DNA of 64,000 bases from DASYTH01 sp035762905 (GCF_035762905.1 NZ_DASUCC010000149.1:59093-123092), one strand, 5' to 3'; numbered from the stretch's first letter, positions 43,423 through 52,197 are shown. The notes: generated by a model from the sequence alone, not told the origin. Numbers and translations are program-made.

Positions 43423-45207
43423 GTGGAGCATGGCGGCAAGGTACCGAAACGCGGCTCCAGCTTCGCGTCGTTGCGGCGGCTCGGACCGTATCTGCGGCCG
43501 GTCCGGGGGCGGATGATCGGTTCCGGGCTGGCCGTGCTCGGGTCGATGATCTGCGGGTTGACCATCCCGCTGGTGATCCAGCGCATCCTGGACGGGCCGG
43601 TGGCGACCGGCGACACGGCGGCGCTGCCCTGGCTGGTGCTCGGGGTGGCGGCGCTCGGCGCGACCGAGGCGACGCTGTTCTTCGTCCGGCGCAAGGTGAT
43701 CGTCGGTCCGGCCACGCAGACCGAGGCTCGGATGCGGATGGACCTCTACCGGCACCTGCACCGCCTGCCGATCTCGTTCCACGACCGCTGGCAGTCCGGG
43801 CAGTTGCTCTCCAGGGCGGTCACCGACCTGTCCACGCTGCGCCGGTTCATCGCGTTCGCGGCGATCTTCCTGGTGATCAATACCAGCATCCTGGTGATCG
43901 GCCTGGTGTTGCTGTTCGTGCTCGCCCCGGTGCTCGGGCTGGTCTCACTCTGCTGCGCGGCGCCGCTGATCCTGATCTCCACGGTGTACGAGTCGAGGTA
44001 CGCGCTGCTGACCCGGCGCAGCCAGGACCAGGCTGGCGACCTGGCCACCACGGTGGAGGAGTCGGTGCTCGGCATCCGGGTGCTCAAGGCGTTCGGGCGG
44101 GGGCCGAGGCTGGCCGCCGAGTTCGCCCGGCAGGCCGGCGAGCTGCGCCGCACCGAGCTGACCATGGTGCGGGTGCTGGCGCTGCTCTGGGCGGCGATCA
44201 TCATGCTGCCCGAGCTGAGCATCGCCGGCCACCTGCTGTTCGGCACGCTGGGCATCGCGAACGGGACCATGACGGTGGGCACCCTGGTCGCCGCCGTCAC
44301 CATCGCGACCTACCTGCGATGGCCGACCGACTCGATCGGCTGGCTGCTGGCCGAGACCAACCGGGCGGCCACCGCGGCCGAGCGGTACTGGGAGGTCCGG
44401 GACACCCCGCTGACCATCGTCGACCCGGACCGGCCGCGGCCGCTGGCCACCCCGGTGCGCGGGCACGTCCGATTCGACAACGTCCACTTCGGACATTCCG
44501 GCGACCGGAGCGCGGTGCTCCGCGGGGTCACCCTGGACGTGCGGCCGGGCGAGACCGTGGCCCTGGTCGGCGCCACCGGCAGCGGCAAGACCACGCTGAC
44601 CGCGCTGGTCCCCCGGCTGGCCGACGTGACCGGTGGGCGGATCACCATCGACGGGGTGGACGTGCGCCGGCTGACCCTGCACGACCTGCGTTCGGTGGTG
44701 GCCACCGCGTTCGAGGAGGCGGTGCTGTTCTCGGCCAGCGTCCGGGAGAACGTGGCGATGGGCGCGGACGGGGTGACCGAGGACGACGTGCGCGCGGCTC
44801 TGCGGATCGCCCAGGCCGAGGAGTTCGTCGCGGCGCTGCCGTGGGGCCTGGACACCCGGATCGGCGAGCAGGGCCTGTCCCTGTCCGGCGGTCAGCGGCA
44901 ACGGCTGGCCCTGGCCCGCGCCGTGGTCGGCCGGCCGGCGGTGCTGGTGCTGGACGACCCGCTCTCCGCACTGGACGTGGCCACCGAGGCCGAGGTGGAG
45001 CGCGCGCTGCGCAGCGTGCTGCACGACGTGACGGCCCTGGTGGTGGCCCACCGGCCGAGCACCGTGCAGTTGGCCGACCGGGTCGCCCTGCTCTCCGACG
45101 GCGTGATCACCGCGGTGGGCACGCACTCGCACCTGTTGGCCCACAACGAGGAGTACCGATCGCTGTTGTCCACATTGGACAGAAACCGGGACGAGGTGTC
45201 GGCATGA
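43423..45207 (+). CDS. Heterodimeric ABC exporter, subunit 1 (degenerate ATP site)
   Basis: A 594-residue half-transporter: six membrane helices (about 25-305) and a nucleotide-binding domain. Walker A is VGATGSGKTTL, the signature LSLSGGQRQRLALARAVVG, and Walker B reads VLVLDDPLSALDV, with Asp in place of the catalytic Glu, the mark of the non-hydrolysing site in heterodimeric exporters such as TM287/288 and BmrCD. The switch His is in VVAHRPS. GTG 43423 is preferred (GAGGGG 9 bases upstream). Its TGA overlaps the ATG of subunit 2. Confidence 0.9.
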   Translation: MEHGGKVPKRGSSFASLRRLGPYLRPVRGRMIGSGLAVLGSMICGLTIPLVIQRILDGPVATGDTAALPWLVLGVAALGATEATLFFVRRKVIVGPATQTEARMRMDLYRHLHRLPISFHDRWQSGQLLSRAVTDLSTLRRFIAFAAIFLVINTSILVIGLVLLFVLAPVLGLVSLCCAAPLILISTVYESRYALLTRRSQDQAGDLATTVEESVLGIRVLKAFGRGPRLAAEFARQAGELRRTELTMVRVLALLWAAIIMLPELSIAGHLLFGTLGIANGTMTVGTLVAAVTIATYLRWPTDSIGWLLAETNRAATAAERYWEVRDTPLTIVDPDRPRPLATPVRGHVRFDNVHFGHSGDRSAVLRGVTLDVRPGETVALVGATGSGKTTLTALVPRLADVTGGRITIDGVDVRRLTLHDLRSVVATAFEEAVLFSASVRENVAMGADGVTEDDVRAALRIAQAEEFVAALPWGLDTRIGEQGLSLSGGQRQRLALARAVVGRPAVLVLDDPLSALDVATEAEVERALRSVLHDVTALVVAHRPSTVQLADRVALLSDGVITAVGTHSHLLAHNEEYRSLLSTLDRNRDEVSA

Positions 45208-45340
45208 GTGGGCCGGCGGTGTCTGGACCGAGGAGCAGCGCAGGAAGCGAGGAACGAGCGACCGAGCAGCGCACGAGGGAAGACACCGCACCAACGGCCC
45301 ACTCACGCGAGCGGAGCGAGCCAGAAAAACACTGGGAGGG
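45204..45340 (+). repeat. Second type of intercistronic element at the ABC exporter junction
   Basis: The segment starts at ATGA, shared with the subunit 1 stop codon. It is bounded by an 11-bp inverted repeat TGAGTGGGCCG (45205-45215) / CGGCCCACTCA (45295-45305). It is rich in GAGCGA-like words (GGAACGAGCGACCGAGC, GCGAGCGGAGCGAGCC). Unlike its surroundings it codes for charged, low-complexity residues (SEERATEQRTREDT). It is translated in frame as the first 46 residues of subunit 2. The right limit is approximate. Confidence 0.55.
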
Positions 45341-47156
45341 GGTGGCGGCGGAGGAGGTCGAGGAGCTCGACCAGCGCACCGGGGTGCTGCTCCGGGCGCG
45401 GTCCCGGCGGTTGCTCGGTTCGCTGCTGCGGCCGCACCTTGGCCGGGTCGGGCTGGCGCTGTTGCTGGTGTTGGCGGAGAACCTGGCCAGTCTGGCCGGG
45501 CCGCTGATGATCGCGGTGGCGATCGACGCCGGGATTCCGGCGGCGCTGGCCGGAGACACCACGGTGCTGCTCTGGTGCACCGGCGGCTACCTGGTCGCCG
45601 CGCTCGGCTCGGCCGGCGGCCGCTACCTGTTCCAGCGGGTGTCCGGCCGGCTCGGTCAGGACGTGCTGTTCGAACTGCGCCAGCGGATCTTCCGGCACGC
45701 GCAGCGGCTTTCCCTGTCGTTCCACGAGTCCTACACGTCCGGCAAGGTGATCTCCCGGCTGACCAGCGACGTGGACGCGCTCAAGGACATGCTCGACGAC
45801 AGCATCGAGGGCATGCTGTCCGCCGTGCTGTCGGTGGTCGCGATCGGCGTCATGCTCGTGGTCCTCGACCCGCCGTTGGCCCTGCTGGTGCTGGCCGCGT
45901 TCGTGCCGCTGCTGTGGGTGACCCGCTGGTTCTACCGCACCTCGCGGCAGACCTACCGGGGTACCAGCGGTGCGATCGCGAAGATCATCGTGCAGTTCGT
46001 CGAGACGATGAACGGTATCCGCGCCGTGCAGGCGTTCCGCCGCGCGCCGCGGAACGAGACGATCATGGGCGAGCTGAACGAGCGGTACCGCAAGGCCAAC
46101 CGGCGGGCGTTCGGTCTGGTCGCCACCTACACGATGACCGTGCGCATGGTGGGCAACCTGTCGCTGGCGCTGGTCCTCGCGATCGGCGCCGCCAGGGTGA
46201 TCGGCGGCGGGCTGGAGCTCGGCGTGCTGACCGCGTTCCTGCTGTACCTGCGGCGGTTCTACGACCCGCTGGACGACATGGCCATGTTCGCCAACACCTA
46301 CTCCTCGGCAAGCGCCTCGCTGGAGAAGATCTCCGGGCTGCTCGAGGAGACCCCGGAGGTGGACGAGCCGGCCGACCCGCAGCCGCTGCCGCACCGGGAC
46401 GGCGGCGGCGGCCGGGCGATCACGTTCGACCGGGTGTCGTTCCGCTACGGCCCGGACACGCCGGTGGTGCTGCCCGAGTTCGACCTGACCATCCCGGCCG
46501 GGCAGACCGTGGCGCTGGTCGGGGCGACCGGAGCCGGCAAGTCCACGATCGCCAAGCTGGTCGCCCGGTTCTACGACCCGTCCACCGGCACGGTCGCGCT
46601 GGACGGCGTGGACCTGCGCCGGATCACCGACGCGCGGCTGCGGGCGGCGACCGTGATGGTGACCCAGGAGAGCTTCCTGTTCGCCGGATCGGTGGCGGAC
46701 AACATCGCGCTCGGCCGGCCGGAGGCGAGCCGGGCCGAGGTCGAGGCCGCGGCAAGGGCGGTCGGCGCCGAGGAGTTCGTGCTGCGCCTGCCGGACGGCT
46801 ACGACACCGACGTGCGCAAGCGCGGCGGCCGGCTCTCCGCCGGACAGCGCCAACTGGTGGCGTTCGCCCGGGCGTTCCTGGCCGACCCGGACGTGCTGGT
46901 GCTCGACGAGGCCACCTCCAGCCTGGACGTGCCGACCGAGCGGGCGGTGCAGGCGGCGCTGGAGTCGGTGCTGGCCGACCGGACCGCGCTGATCATCGCG
47001 CACCGGCTGTCCACCGTCCTGATCGCCGACCGGGTGCTGGTGGTCGACGGCGGCCGGATCGTCGAGGACGGCTCACCGGCCGACCTGGTCGACGGCGCGC
47101 CGGCCGGCGGCCGGTTCGCGGCGCTACACCGGACCTGGCTGAACTCCCTGGTTTAG
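45204..47156 (+). CDS. Heterodimeric ABC exporter, subunit 2 (catalytic)
   Basis: A 650-residue half-transporter starting MSGPAVSGPRSS. The first 46 residues come from an element-like segment and match nothing in the family. GTG 45342 (VAAEEVEELD) would give a normal 604-residue protein but has only a tightly spaced GGGAGGG. Six membrane helices span about 85-375. Walker A is VGATGAGKSTIAKL, the signature LSAGQRQLVAFARA and Walker B VLVLDEATSSLDVP, with the catalytic Glu that subunit 1 lacks. The pair probably exports a hydrophobic compound or lipid. It ends 4 bases into the convergent DUF2537 gene. Confidence 0.9.
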   Translation: MSGPAVSGPRSSAGSEERATEQRTREDTAPTAHSRERSEPEKHWEGVAAEEVEELDQRTGVLLRARSRRLLGSLLRPHLGRVGLALLLVLAENLASLAGPLMIAVAIDAGIPAALAGDTTVLLWCTGGYLVAALGSAGGRYLFQRVSGRLGQDVLFELRQRIFRHAQRLSLSFHESYTSGKVISRLTSDVDALKDMLDDSIEGMLSAVLSVVAIGVMLVVLDPPLALLVLAAFVPLLWVTRWFYRTSRQTYRGTSGAIAKIIVQFVETMNGIRAVQAFRRAPRNETIMGELNERYRKANRRAFGLVATYTMTVRMVGNLSLALVLAIGAARVIGGGLELGVLTAFLLYLRRFYDPLDDMAMFANTYSSASASLEKISGLLEETPEVDEPADPQPLPHRDGGGGRAITFDRVSFRYGPDTPVVLPEFDLTIPAGQTVALVGATGAGKSTIAKLVARFYDPSTGTVALDGVDLRRITDARLRAATVMVTQESFLFAGSVADNIALGRPEASRAEVEAAARAVGAEEFVLRLPDGYDTDVRKRGGRLSAGQRQLVAFARAFLADPDVLVLDEATSSLDVPTERAVQAALESVLADRTALIIAHRLSTVLIADRVLVVDGGRIVEDGSPADLVDGAPAGGRFAALHRTWLNSLV

Positions 47157-47764
47157 AAGACGATGAACGGCAGGGCCAGCCAGCCCGCTCCGATCGCGGC
47201 GGCCACGCCGAAGGCGACCCAGCGCCAGATCGGGGTCCGGCGCACCAGCCAGATCGACGGCGCGAGGCCGACGGTCACCACCACGTTGGAGCCGATCGCC
47301 AGCAGCGGGTTGGTGGCGGCGAGCGTGCTGGCCAGGGTGAGCACCGCGTAGAACACCAACGCGAACACGAACGCCGAGACGGTCAGCCCGGTCGGCCAGG
47401 GCACCGGCTCCGCGCTCGCGGCGGGTGCCGGGCGCGGCTCCGGTTCGACCGGCGGGTCCACGATGGACTCCGCACCGGTGACCGGGTCGACGTAGCCGAC
47501 CGGCGCGCCGATCGACGCGGCCAGCCGGCCGGCGAGCTGCAGCCCGCGCCGGGTCACCACGTCCCCGGCCGCGCCGTCCGGGGTGCTGCGGGCCACCGCG
47601 CTGGCCACCCGGGCCCACTCGCGCAGCGCCTCGGGCAGGTCGCCGGCCAGGGCCAGCGCGCCCGGGTCCACCTCGTGCTCGGTGTCGCCGTCCCGGGCGA
47701 CCAGCACCGCCCGCTCGTCCAGCACCCGCAGCCGCACGACGGACACGGTCTCTTCCGCGGTCAC
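47153..47764 (-). CDS. DUF2537 family membrane protein
   Basis: A 203-residue protein. The N-terminal 120 residues are soluble (VVRLRVLDERAVLVARDGDT, then Pro/Glu-rich). Two or three membrane segments follow: TGLTVSAFVFALVFYAVLTL, AIGSNVVVTVGLAPSIWLV and VAFGVAAAIGAGWLALPFIV. Layout and neighbours (rRNA methyltransferase upstream, sepH and serC nearby) match M. tuberculosis Rv0882, from memory. GTG 47764 overlaps the methyltransferase stop codon (GTGA). Function unknown. Confidence 0.75.
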   Translation of the reverse strand: MTAEETVSVVRLRVLDERAVLVARDGDTEHEVDPGALALAGDLPEALREWARVASAVARSTPDGAAGDVVTRRGLQLAGRLAASIGAPVGYVDPVTGAESIVDPPVEPEPRPAPAASAEPVPWPTGLTVSAFVFALVFYAVLTLASTLAATNPLLAIGSNVVVTVGLAPSIWLVRRTPIWRWVAFGVAAAIGAGWLALPFIVF

Positions 47765-48567
47765 GAGCCGACCGTACCGAGCGCGTGGAAGGCGACCGCC
47801 CCCGCGGTGGCCACGTTGAGCGAGTCGACCCCGGGGGCCATCGGGATGCGCACCGCGACGTCCGCGGCCTCGATCGCCTCCGCGCTCAGGCCGGGGCCCT
47901 CCGAGCCGAGCAGCACGGCCACCCGGGCCGCGCCGTCGGCCGCCGCCAGCAGCGGCAGGGCTCCCCCGGGGGTGAGGGCCAGCACCCGAAAGTCCTGGTC
48001 CCGCAACCATTTCAGCCCGGCCGGCCAGGGTTCGAGCCGGGCGAACGGGACCGCGAGCACGTGCCCCATGGACACCCGCACGCTGCGCCGGTACAGCGGA
48101 TCGGCGCAACCCGGGCCGAGCAGCACGGCGTCCACGCCGAAGGCGGCGGCGTTGCGGAACAGCGCGCCCAGGTTCTCGTGGTCGCCGACGCCTTCCAGCA
48201 CGGCGAGCCGGCGCGCCCGGCCGACCAACTCCTCGGCCGCGGTCGGCGGCACCCGGTCGGCCACCGCGAGCACGCCCCGGTTGAGGTGGAAGCCGACCAC
48301 CTCGGCCATCAGCTCGGCCGAGGTGACGTAGGCGGGAATGTCCACATCGGCCAGTGCGGCGGCCAGCTCGTCGATCCGCCGCGCGGTGCCGAACACCGCC
48401 CGCGGCGGGTAGGGCGAAGCCAGCAGGCGGAGCACGACCAGCACGCCCTCGGCGATCACCAAACCCTTACCGCCGGGCCGGTCCGGGCGCCGGTCGGCCC
48501 GGGTGAGATCGCGGAAGTCGGCCAGTCGCGGGTCCGCCGGATCCGTCACCTCGATCTCCCGCGCCAC
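47761..48567 (-). CDS. TrmH/SpoU-family RNA 2'-O-methyltransferase
   Basis: A 268-residue knotted methyltransferase. The N-terminal RNA-binding domain (SpoU_sub_bind) contains LVIAEGVLVVLRLLASPYPP. The SPOUT domain has the three motifs LEGVGDHENLGALFRNAAAF (Asn and Arg of motif 1), VAVLLGSEGPGLS (motif 2) and VRIPMAPGVDSLNVATAGAV (motif 3), which bind S-adenosylmethionine. It methylates rRNA or tRNA ribose; the exact nucleotide is unknown. GTG 48567 is taken as the start; upstream candidates have no better signals. Confidence 0.9.
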   Translation of the reverse strand: MAREIEVTDPADPRLADFRDLTRADRRPDRPGGKGLVIAEGVLVVLRLLASPYPPRAVFGTARRIDELAAALADVDIPAYVTSAELMAEVVGFHLNRGVLAVADRVPPTAAEELVGRARRLAVLEGVGDHENLGALFRNAAAFGVDAVLLGPGCADPLYRRSVRVSMGHVLAVPFARLEPWPAGLKWLRDQDFRVLALTPGGALPLLAAADGAARVAVLLGSEGPGLSAEAIEAADVAVRIPMAPGVDSLNVATAGAVAFHALGTVGS

Positions 48568-48728
48568 AACGCAGAGTGTCCCATGCCTGCCCAGCGCGAG
48601 ACATGTCACAACGCCCCCGGCGACGCTGGGTTGCCCGCCACGAGCTGCGCGTATTCGCCTGCCGCAGATCGGGTAAACCGCCGTGCACCTTTTGGGCGCT
48701 AGAAAAATCGTTATTCAATGTGTCACGG

Positions 48729-48735
48729 TAAATAT
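48729..48735 (+). promoter_or_regulatory. AT-rich -10 box before the glutamate-cysteine ligase gene
   Basis: TAAATAT stands out in a 212-bp gene-free stretch (48568-48779) that is otherwise GC-rich; AGAAAAATCGTTATTC lies just upstream. It is placed about 45 bases before the ATG and fits a housekeeping-sigma -10 box. No transcription start has been mapped. Confidence 0.4.
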
Positions 48736-48779
48736 CCCGCTCAGCACCCGGGCGATACCCCGCGCTTGAGGAGGACGGC

Positions 48780-50279
48780 ATGGGCAGCACCGTTACGACC
48801 GTGTCGTTCAGTGGGGCGGATCGGCACCGCTACCGGCAGAAGGTGCAGCGCTGCCTGGACGCCCTGGCGCGGATGCTGACCGAGGGCGGGTTCGCCAGCT
48901 CGCCGCCGCGGATGGGGCTGGAGATCGAGCTGAACCTGATCGGCGCGGACCTGGGCCCGGCCATGGCCAACGGCGTGGTGCTGGAGAAGCTCGATGATCC
49001 GGCGTTCACCATCGAGCTGGCGCAACACAATCTGGAGTTCAACGTCGCGCCCCGGCTGCTCGGCGGCAACCAGGTGATGGAGCTGGAGCTCGAGCTGACC
49101 GAGGCGTTGGCCGACGCGAACTTCAAGGCGCAGGACGCCGGCGCCACCATCGTGCTCACCGGGATGCTGCCCACCCTGCGCGAGGTGCACTTCGACCAGC
49201 GATGGCTGTCCGACAGCCCGCGCTACACGCTGCTCAACGACCAGATCTTCGCGGCCCGGGGCGAGGACATGGTGCTCAACATGGAGGGCACCGCGATCCC
49301 CGGCCAGCGCACCGAACGGCTGCGCAGCTCGGTGAACTCGATCGTGCCGGAGTCGGCGTGCACGTCGACCCAGCTGCACCTGCAGGTCGAGCCGGAGCAC
49401 TTCGCGGCGAACTGGAACGCCGCGCAGTGCCTGGCCGGTGTGCAGGTGGCGATCGCGGCCAACTCGCCCTTCCTGCTGGGCAAGGCGTTGTGGCACGAGA
49501 CTCGGATCCCGCTGTTCCTGCAGGCCACCGACACCCGGCCGGACGAGCTGAAGAACCAGGGGGTCCGGCCGCGGGTGTGGTTCGGCGAGCGGTGGATCAC
49601 GTCGATCTTCGACCTGTTCGAGGAGAACGTGCGCTACTTCCCCGGTCTGCTGCCGGAGTGCGATGCCGAGGACCCGTTCGAGGCGCTGGATTCCGGGCGG
49701 GCGCCGGCACTGTCCGAGCTGCGGCTGCACAACGGGACGATCTGGCGGTGGAACCGCCCGGTCTACGACGTGCACGACGGCGTGCCGCACCTGCGGGTGG
49801 AGAACCGGGTGCTGCCGTCCGGTCCGACCGTGCTCGACCTGGTGGCCAACGCGGCGTTCTTCTTCGGCGCGCAGCGGGCGCTCGCGGTGGCCGAGCGTCC
49901 GGTGTGGACCAGGATGTCGTTCGAGGCCGCGCACGAGAACCTGCACGCCGGGGCGCGGCACGCGTTCGGCGCCCGGCTGTACTGGCCGGATCTCGGCTGG
50001 CTGTCGCCGGACGAGTTGGTGCTGCGGCATCTGCTGCCGCTGGCGCACGAGGGGCTGCGGGACTGCGGGGTGTCCGATGCCACCCGGGAGCGTTATCTCG
50101 GGGTGATCGAGCAGCGCTGCCTGGTCCGGCAGACCGGGTCCTCATGGCAGCGGGACACCGTGGCGGCGTTGGAGAGCCGTGGGCTGGACCGGGACGCGGC
50201 GCTGGTCGGGATGCTGCGCCAGTACGTGGAGCTGATGCAGGCCGGCGACCCGGTGCACACCTGGATGGTGCTGCCCTGA
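48780..50279 (+). CDS. Glutamate--cysteine ligase family protein (GCS2)
   Basis: A 499-residue ATP-dependent carboxylate-amine ligase of the GCS2 group. MGLEIELNLIGADLG (about 44-58) holds the catalytic/metal Glu residues of the family, and AQHNLEFNVAPRLLGGNQVM, STQLHLQVEPEHF and RVENRVLPSGPTVLDLVANA continue the fold. Actinobacteria make mycothiol rather than glutathione, so the product may be gamma-glutamylcysteine for ergothioneine synthesis or another gamma-glutamyl conjugate. GGAGGA lies 5 bases before the ATG. A terminator-like hairpin follows the stop codon. Confidence 0.85.
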   Translation: MGSTVTTVSFSGADRHRYRQKVQRCLDALARMLTEGGFASSPPRMGLEIELNLIGADLGPAMANGVVLEKLDDPAFTIELAQHNLEFNVAPRLLGGNQVMELELELTEALADANFKAQDAGATIVLTGMLPTLREVHFDQRWLSDSPRYTLLNDQIFAARGEDMVLNMEGTAIPGQRTERLRSSVNSIVPESACTSTQLHLQVEPEHFAANWNAAQCLAGVQVAIAANSPFLLGKALWHETRIPLFLQATDTRPDELKNQGVRPRVWFGERWITSIFDLFEENVRYFPGLLPECDAEDPFEALDSGRAPALSELRLHNGTIWRWNRPVYDVHDGVPHLRVENRVLPSGPTVLDLVANAAFFFGAQRALAVAERPVWTRMSFEAAHENLHAGARHAFGARLYWPDLGWLSPDELVLRHLLPLAHEGLRDCGVSDATRERYLGVIEQRCLVRQTGSSWQRDTVAALESRGLDRDAALVGMLRQYVELMQAGDPVHTWMVLP

Positions 50280-50296
50280 CCGTCCCCGGATACGGC

Positions 50297-50325
50297 GCAG
50301 GGCTCCACCGGGGGCGGAGCCCTGC
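50297..50325. terminator. Terminator-like hairpin between convergent genes
   Basis: GCAGGGCTCC (50297-50306) pairs perfectly with GGAGCCCTGC (50316-50325) around a 9-nt loop, followed by TGTTCC. It lies 17 bases after the ligase stop and 48 bases from the stop of the convergent MFS gene, so it may serve both directions. Confidence 0.7.
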
Positions 50326-50363
50326 TGTTCCCGAACTGACTGCCGCTCCCACCACGAAGCGGA

Positions 50364-50382
50364 CGATGTTAGGCTAACCTAA
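50364..50382. promoter_or_regulatory. Iron-box-like sequence at the 3' end of the MFS gene
   Basis: The 19-mer ending TTAGGCTAACCTAA matches 16 of 19 positions of the DtxR/IdeR/DmdR1 consensus TTAGGTTAGGCTAACCTAA. It overlaps the stop codon of the minus-strand MFS gene in a convergent interval, not a promoter. The same bases can form a hairpin (GTTAGG/CCTAAC). Regulatory use is therefore doubtful. Confidence 0.3.
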
Positions 50383-51735
50383 CTTCGCGGTGACCGGCAA
50401 CTCCCTTTTGACCGAAATCTCCTCCTGGGCTGCCGGCGTGTTCCGCCGGCGCCGGACCAGCACCACCCCGCAGACGATGCCGGACACGGCGGCCACCAGA
50501 CCGCCGAGGACGAACGGCGACCGGCCGCCGAACTCCGCGGCCAGCCAGCCGGTCATCGGCGCGCCGATCGGGTTTCCCCCGATGAACACCAGCATGTAGA
50601 GCGCCATCACCCGGCCGCGCATCTCCGGCGCCACGCTGAGCTGCATGGTGGTGTTCGCGGTGGTCATGAACGTCATCATGGCCACGCCGACCGGGATCAG
50701 CGCGAGCCCGAAGGTCAGGTACGTCGGCATCAGCCCGGCAAGCACCTCCAGCACGCCGAACGTCACCGCCGCGCCGACCAGCAGGCGCGGCGTCGGCCGG
50801 CCCCGGGTGCTGCGCCGGGCGGCCAGCAGCGCGCCGGTCAGCGAGCCGACCGCGAGCAGCGTGGAGAGCAACCCGTAGGCGTCGGCCTGCCGGTGGAACA
50901 CGGTGGCCGCCGCGATGGCCAGCGTGGCGAAGAACGTGATGGCGAAGGTGCTGACACAGAACACCAGCACCAGCACGGTCAGCACGTCCGGCCGGCCGCG
51001 CACGTACCGCAGCGCCTCGCGCAACTGTCCGCTCTTGCGCGGCACCGGTTCGCCCCGGTGCAACTCGGCCGGGTTCATCCGGAGCAGTTGGGCGATCACC
51101 GCGACCGTGCTGACCGCGTTGACCAGGAACACCGGGCCGGTGCCCACCCAGATGATCATGAATCCGGCGATGGCGGGGCCGACCACCCGGGCCAGGTTGA
51201 ACGTGGTCGAGTTCAACGCCACCGCGTTGGTCAGGTGCTCCCGGCCGACCATCTCGGCCACGAACGACTGGCGCACCGGCATGTCCCCCGCGGTGAACAC
51301 GCCGAGCGCGAAGCAGAGCAGGTACACCTGCCAGAGCTGGACCAGACCGGTCACGTCCAGCACGCCGAGCACCAGGGCGCAGCCGGCCATGCCGCTCTGC
51401 ACCACGATCAGCATCTTGCGCTTGTCCAGCCGGTCGGCGAGCACGCCGGCCCACAGCGTGAACATCAGCGTTGGCAGGAACTGCAGGGCCGCCGCGATGC
51501 CCAGCGCCAGCGGGTCGTAGCCGGTGAGCGTGAGGACCAGCCAGTCCTGCGCGATCCGCTGCATCCAGGTGCCGATGTTGGACACCACCTGCCCGGAGGC
51601 GAACAGGCGGTAGTTGCGCAGCCGGAGCGAGGCGAACATGCCCCGTTGCGCCCCCGCGGGCGTCGAGGACTCTGCTTGCGGTAGGCCTGACTCGCGACCA
51701 TCGCCATGGCCCCGGGTCCGACCCAACCACACCAT
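50374..51735 (-). CDS. MFS exporter (MFS_3) of the MarR-linked operon
   Basis: A 453-residue 12-helix transporter. SLRLRNYRLFASGQVVSNIG (about 36-55), the loop AGVLADRLDKRKMLIVVQSG and AARRSTRGRPTPRLL mark the MFS_3 type. A cytoplasmic N-tail of 33 residues has no family match; a shorter start near GMFASLRLRN (ATG) is possible. ATG 51735 overlaps the MarR stop codon by one base (TGATG), so drug or metabolite export under MarR control is likely. Confidence 0.88.
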   Translation of the reverse strand: MVWLGRTRGHGDGRESGLPQAESSTPAGAQRGMFASLRLRNYRLFASGQVVSNIGTWMQRIAQDWLVLTLTGYDPLALGIAAALQFLPTLMFTLWAGVLADRLDKRKMLIVVQSGMAGCALVLGVLDVTGLVQLWQVYLLCFALGVFTAGDMPVRQSFVAEMVGREHLTNAVALNSTTFNLARVVGPAIAGFMIIWVGTGPVFLVNAVSTVAVIAQLLRMNPAELHRGEPVPRKSGQLREALRYVRGRPDVLTVLVLVFCVSTFAITFFATLAIAAATVFHRQADAYGLLSTLLAVGSLTGALLAARRSTRGRPTPRLLVGAAVTFGVLEVLAGLMPTYLTFGLALIPVGVAMMTFMTTANTTMQLSVAPEMRGRVMALYMLVFIGGNPIGAPMTGWLAAEFGGRSPFVLGGLVAAVSGIVCGVVLVRRRRNTPAAQEEISVKRELPVTAKLG

Positions 51736-52172
51736 CAGTCCTGTTGCCCCGCCATCCTGTCGATGATCTCCGCCGCTTCCGCGAGCGTGTTCCGTTCCGC
51801 GTCGGTCAGCTCGGCCAGCCGCTTGTCCAGCCAGGCCTCGCGGGCCGAGATGTCGGCCAGCACGTAGCCCCGGCCCGCCTCGGTCAGCTCCACGATGGAC
51901 TGCCGGCCGTCGGTGGGGTGCGGCCGCCGGCTGACGAAGCCGGCATCCTCGAGCGCCGCGATCACGCGGGTCATCGATGGCGGCTGCACGACTTCCTTTG
52001 CGGCCAGCTCACCGGGGGTCATCGACCCACACTTGTCCAGCGTGGACAGCGCCGAGAACTGGGTCAGCGTCACCGTGCTGCCGCTCCGCTGGGCGCGGAG
52101 CCTGCGGTTGAGCCGGACGCTGGCCAACCTCAGGCGACTGGCCAGCGAGCGCTCGTCGCCCTGCTGCGGCAT
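51735..52172 (-). CDS. MarR-family transcriptional regulator
   Basis: A 145-residue repressor. The winged helix lies at about 35-100, with LTQFSALSTLDKCGSMTPGE, then PPSMTRVIAALEDAGFVSRR (recognition helix) and HPTDGRQSIVELTEAGRGYV (wing). It is the counterpart of M. tuberculosis Rv0880 by position (from memory). ATG 52172 is chosen because the operator-like inverted repeat sits directly before it; a GTG 18 bases upstream is possible. Co-transcribed with the MFS exporter. Confidence 0.88.
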   Translation of the reverse strand: MPQQGDERSLASRLRLASVRLNRRLRAQRSGSTVTLTQFSALSTLDKCGSMTPGELAAKEVVQPPSMTRVIAALEDAGFVSRRPHPTDGRQSIVELTEAGRGYVLADISAREAWLDKRLAELTDAERNTLAEAAEIIDRMAGQQD

Positions 52173-52173
52173 A

Positions 52174-52192
52174 TAGTTAGCATACCTCACTA
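52174..52192. promoter_or_regulatory. MarR-type operator
   Basis: TAGTTAG (52174-52180) and CTCACTA (52186-52192) form a 7-bp inverted repeat with one mismatch and a 5-base gap. It lies immediately upstream of the MarR ATG in an AT-rich promoter (TAACTA as a possible -10 box on the minus strand). Autorepression is the usual mode for MarR genes. Confidence 0.5.
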
Positions 52193-52197
52193 ATTAC

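Noticed and set aside
45204..45340. Fourth copy of the CGAGCTTGCGAG element
   Set aside because: It shares GAGCGA-like words and the ATGA position but has no exact CGAGCTTGCGAG unit, no loop-bearing 9-bp stem and no micro-ORF ending at the next start; treated as a separate type.
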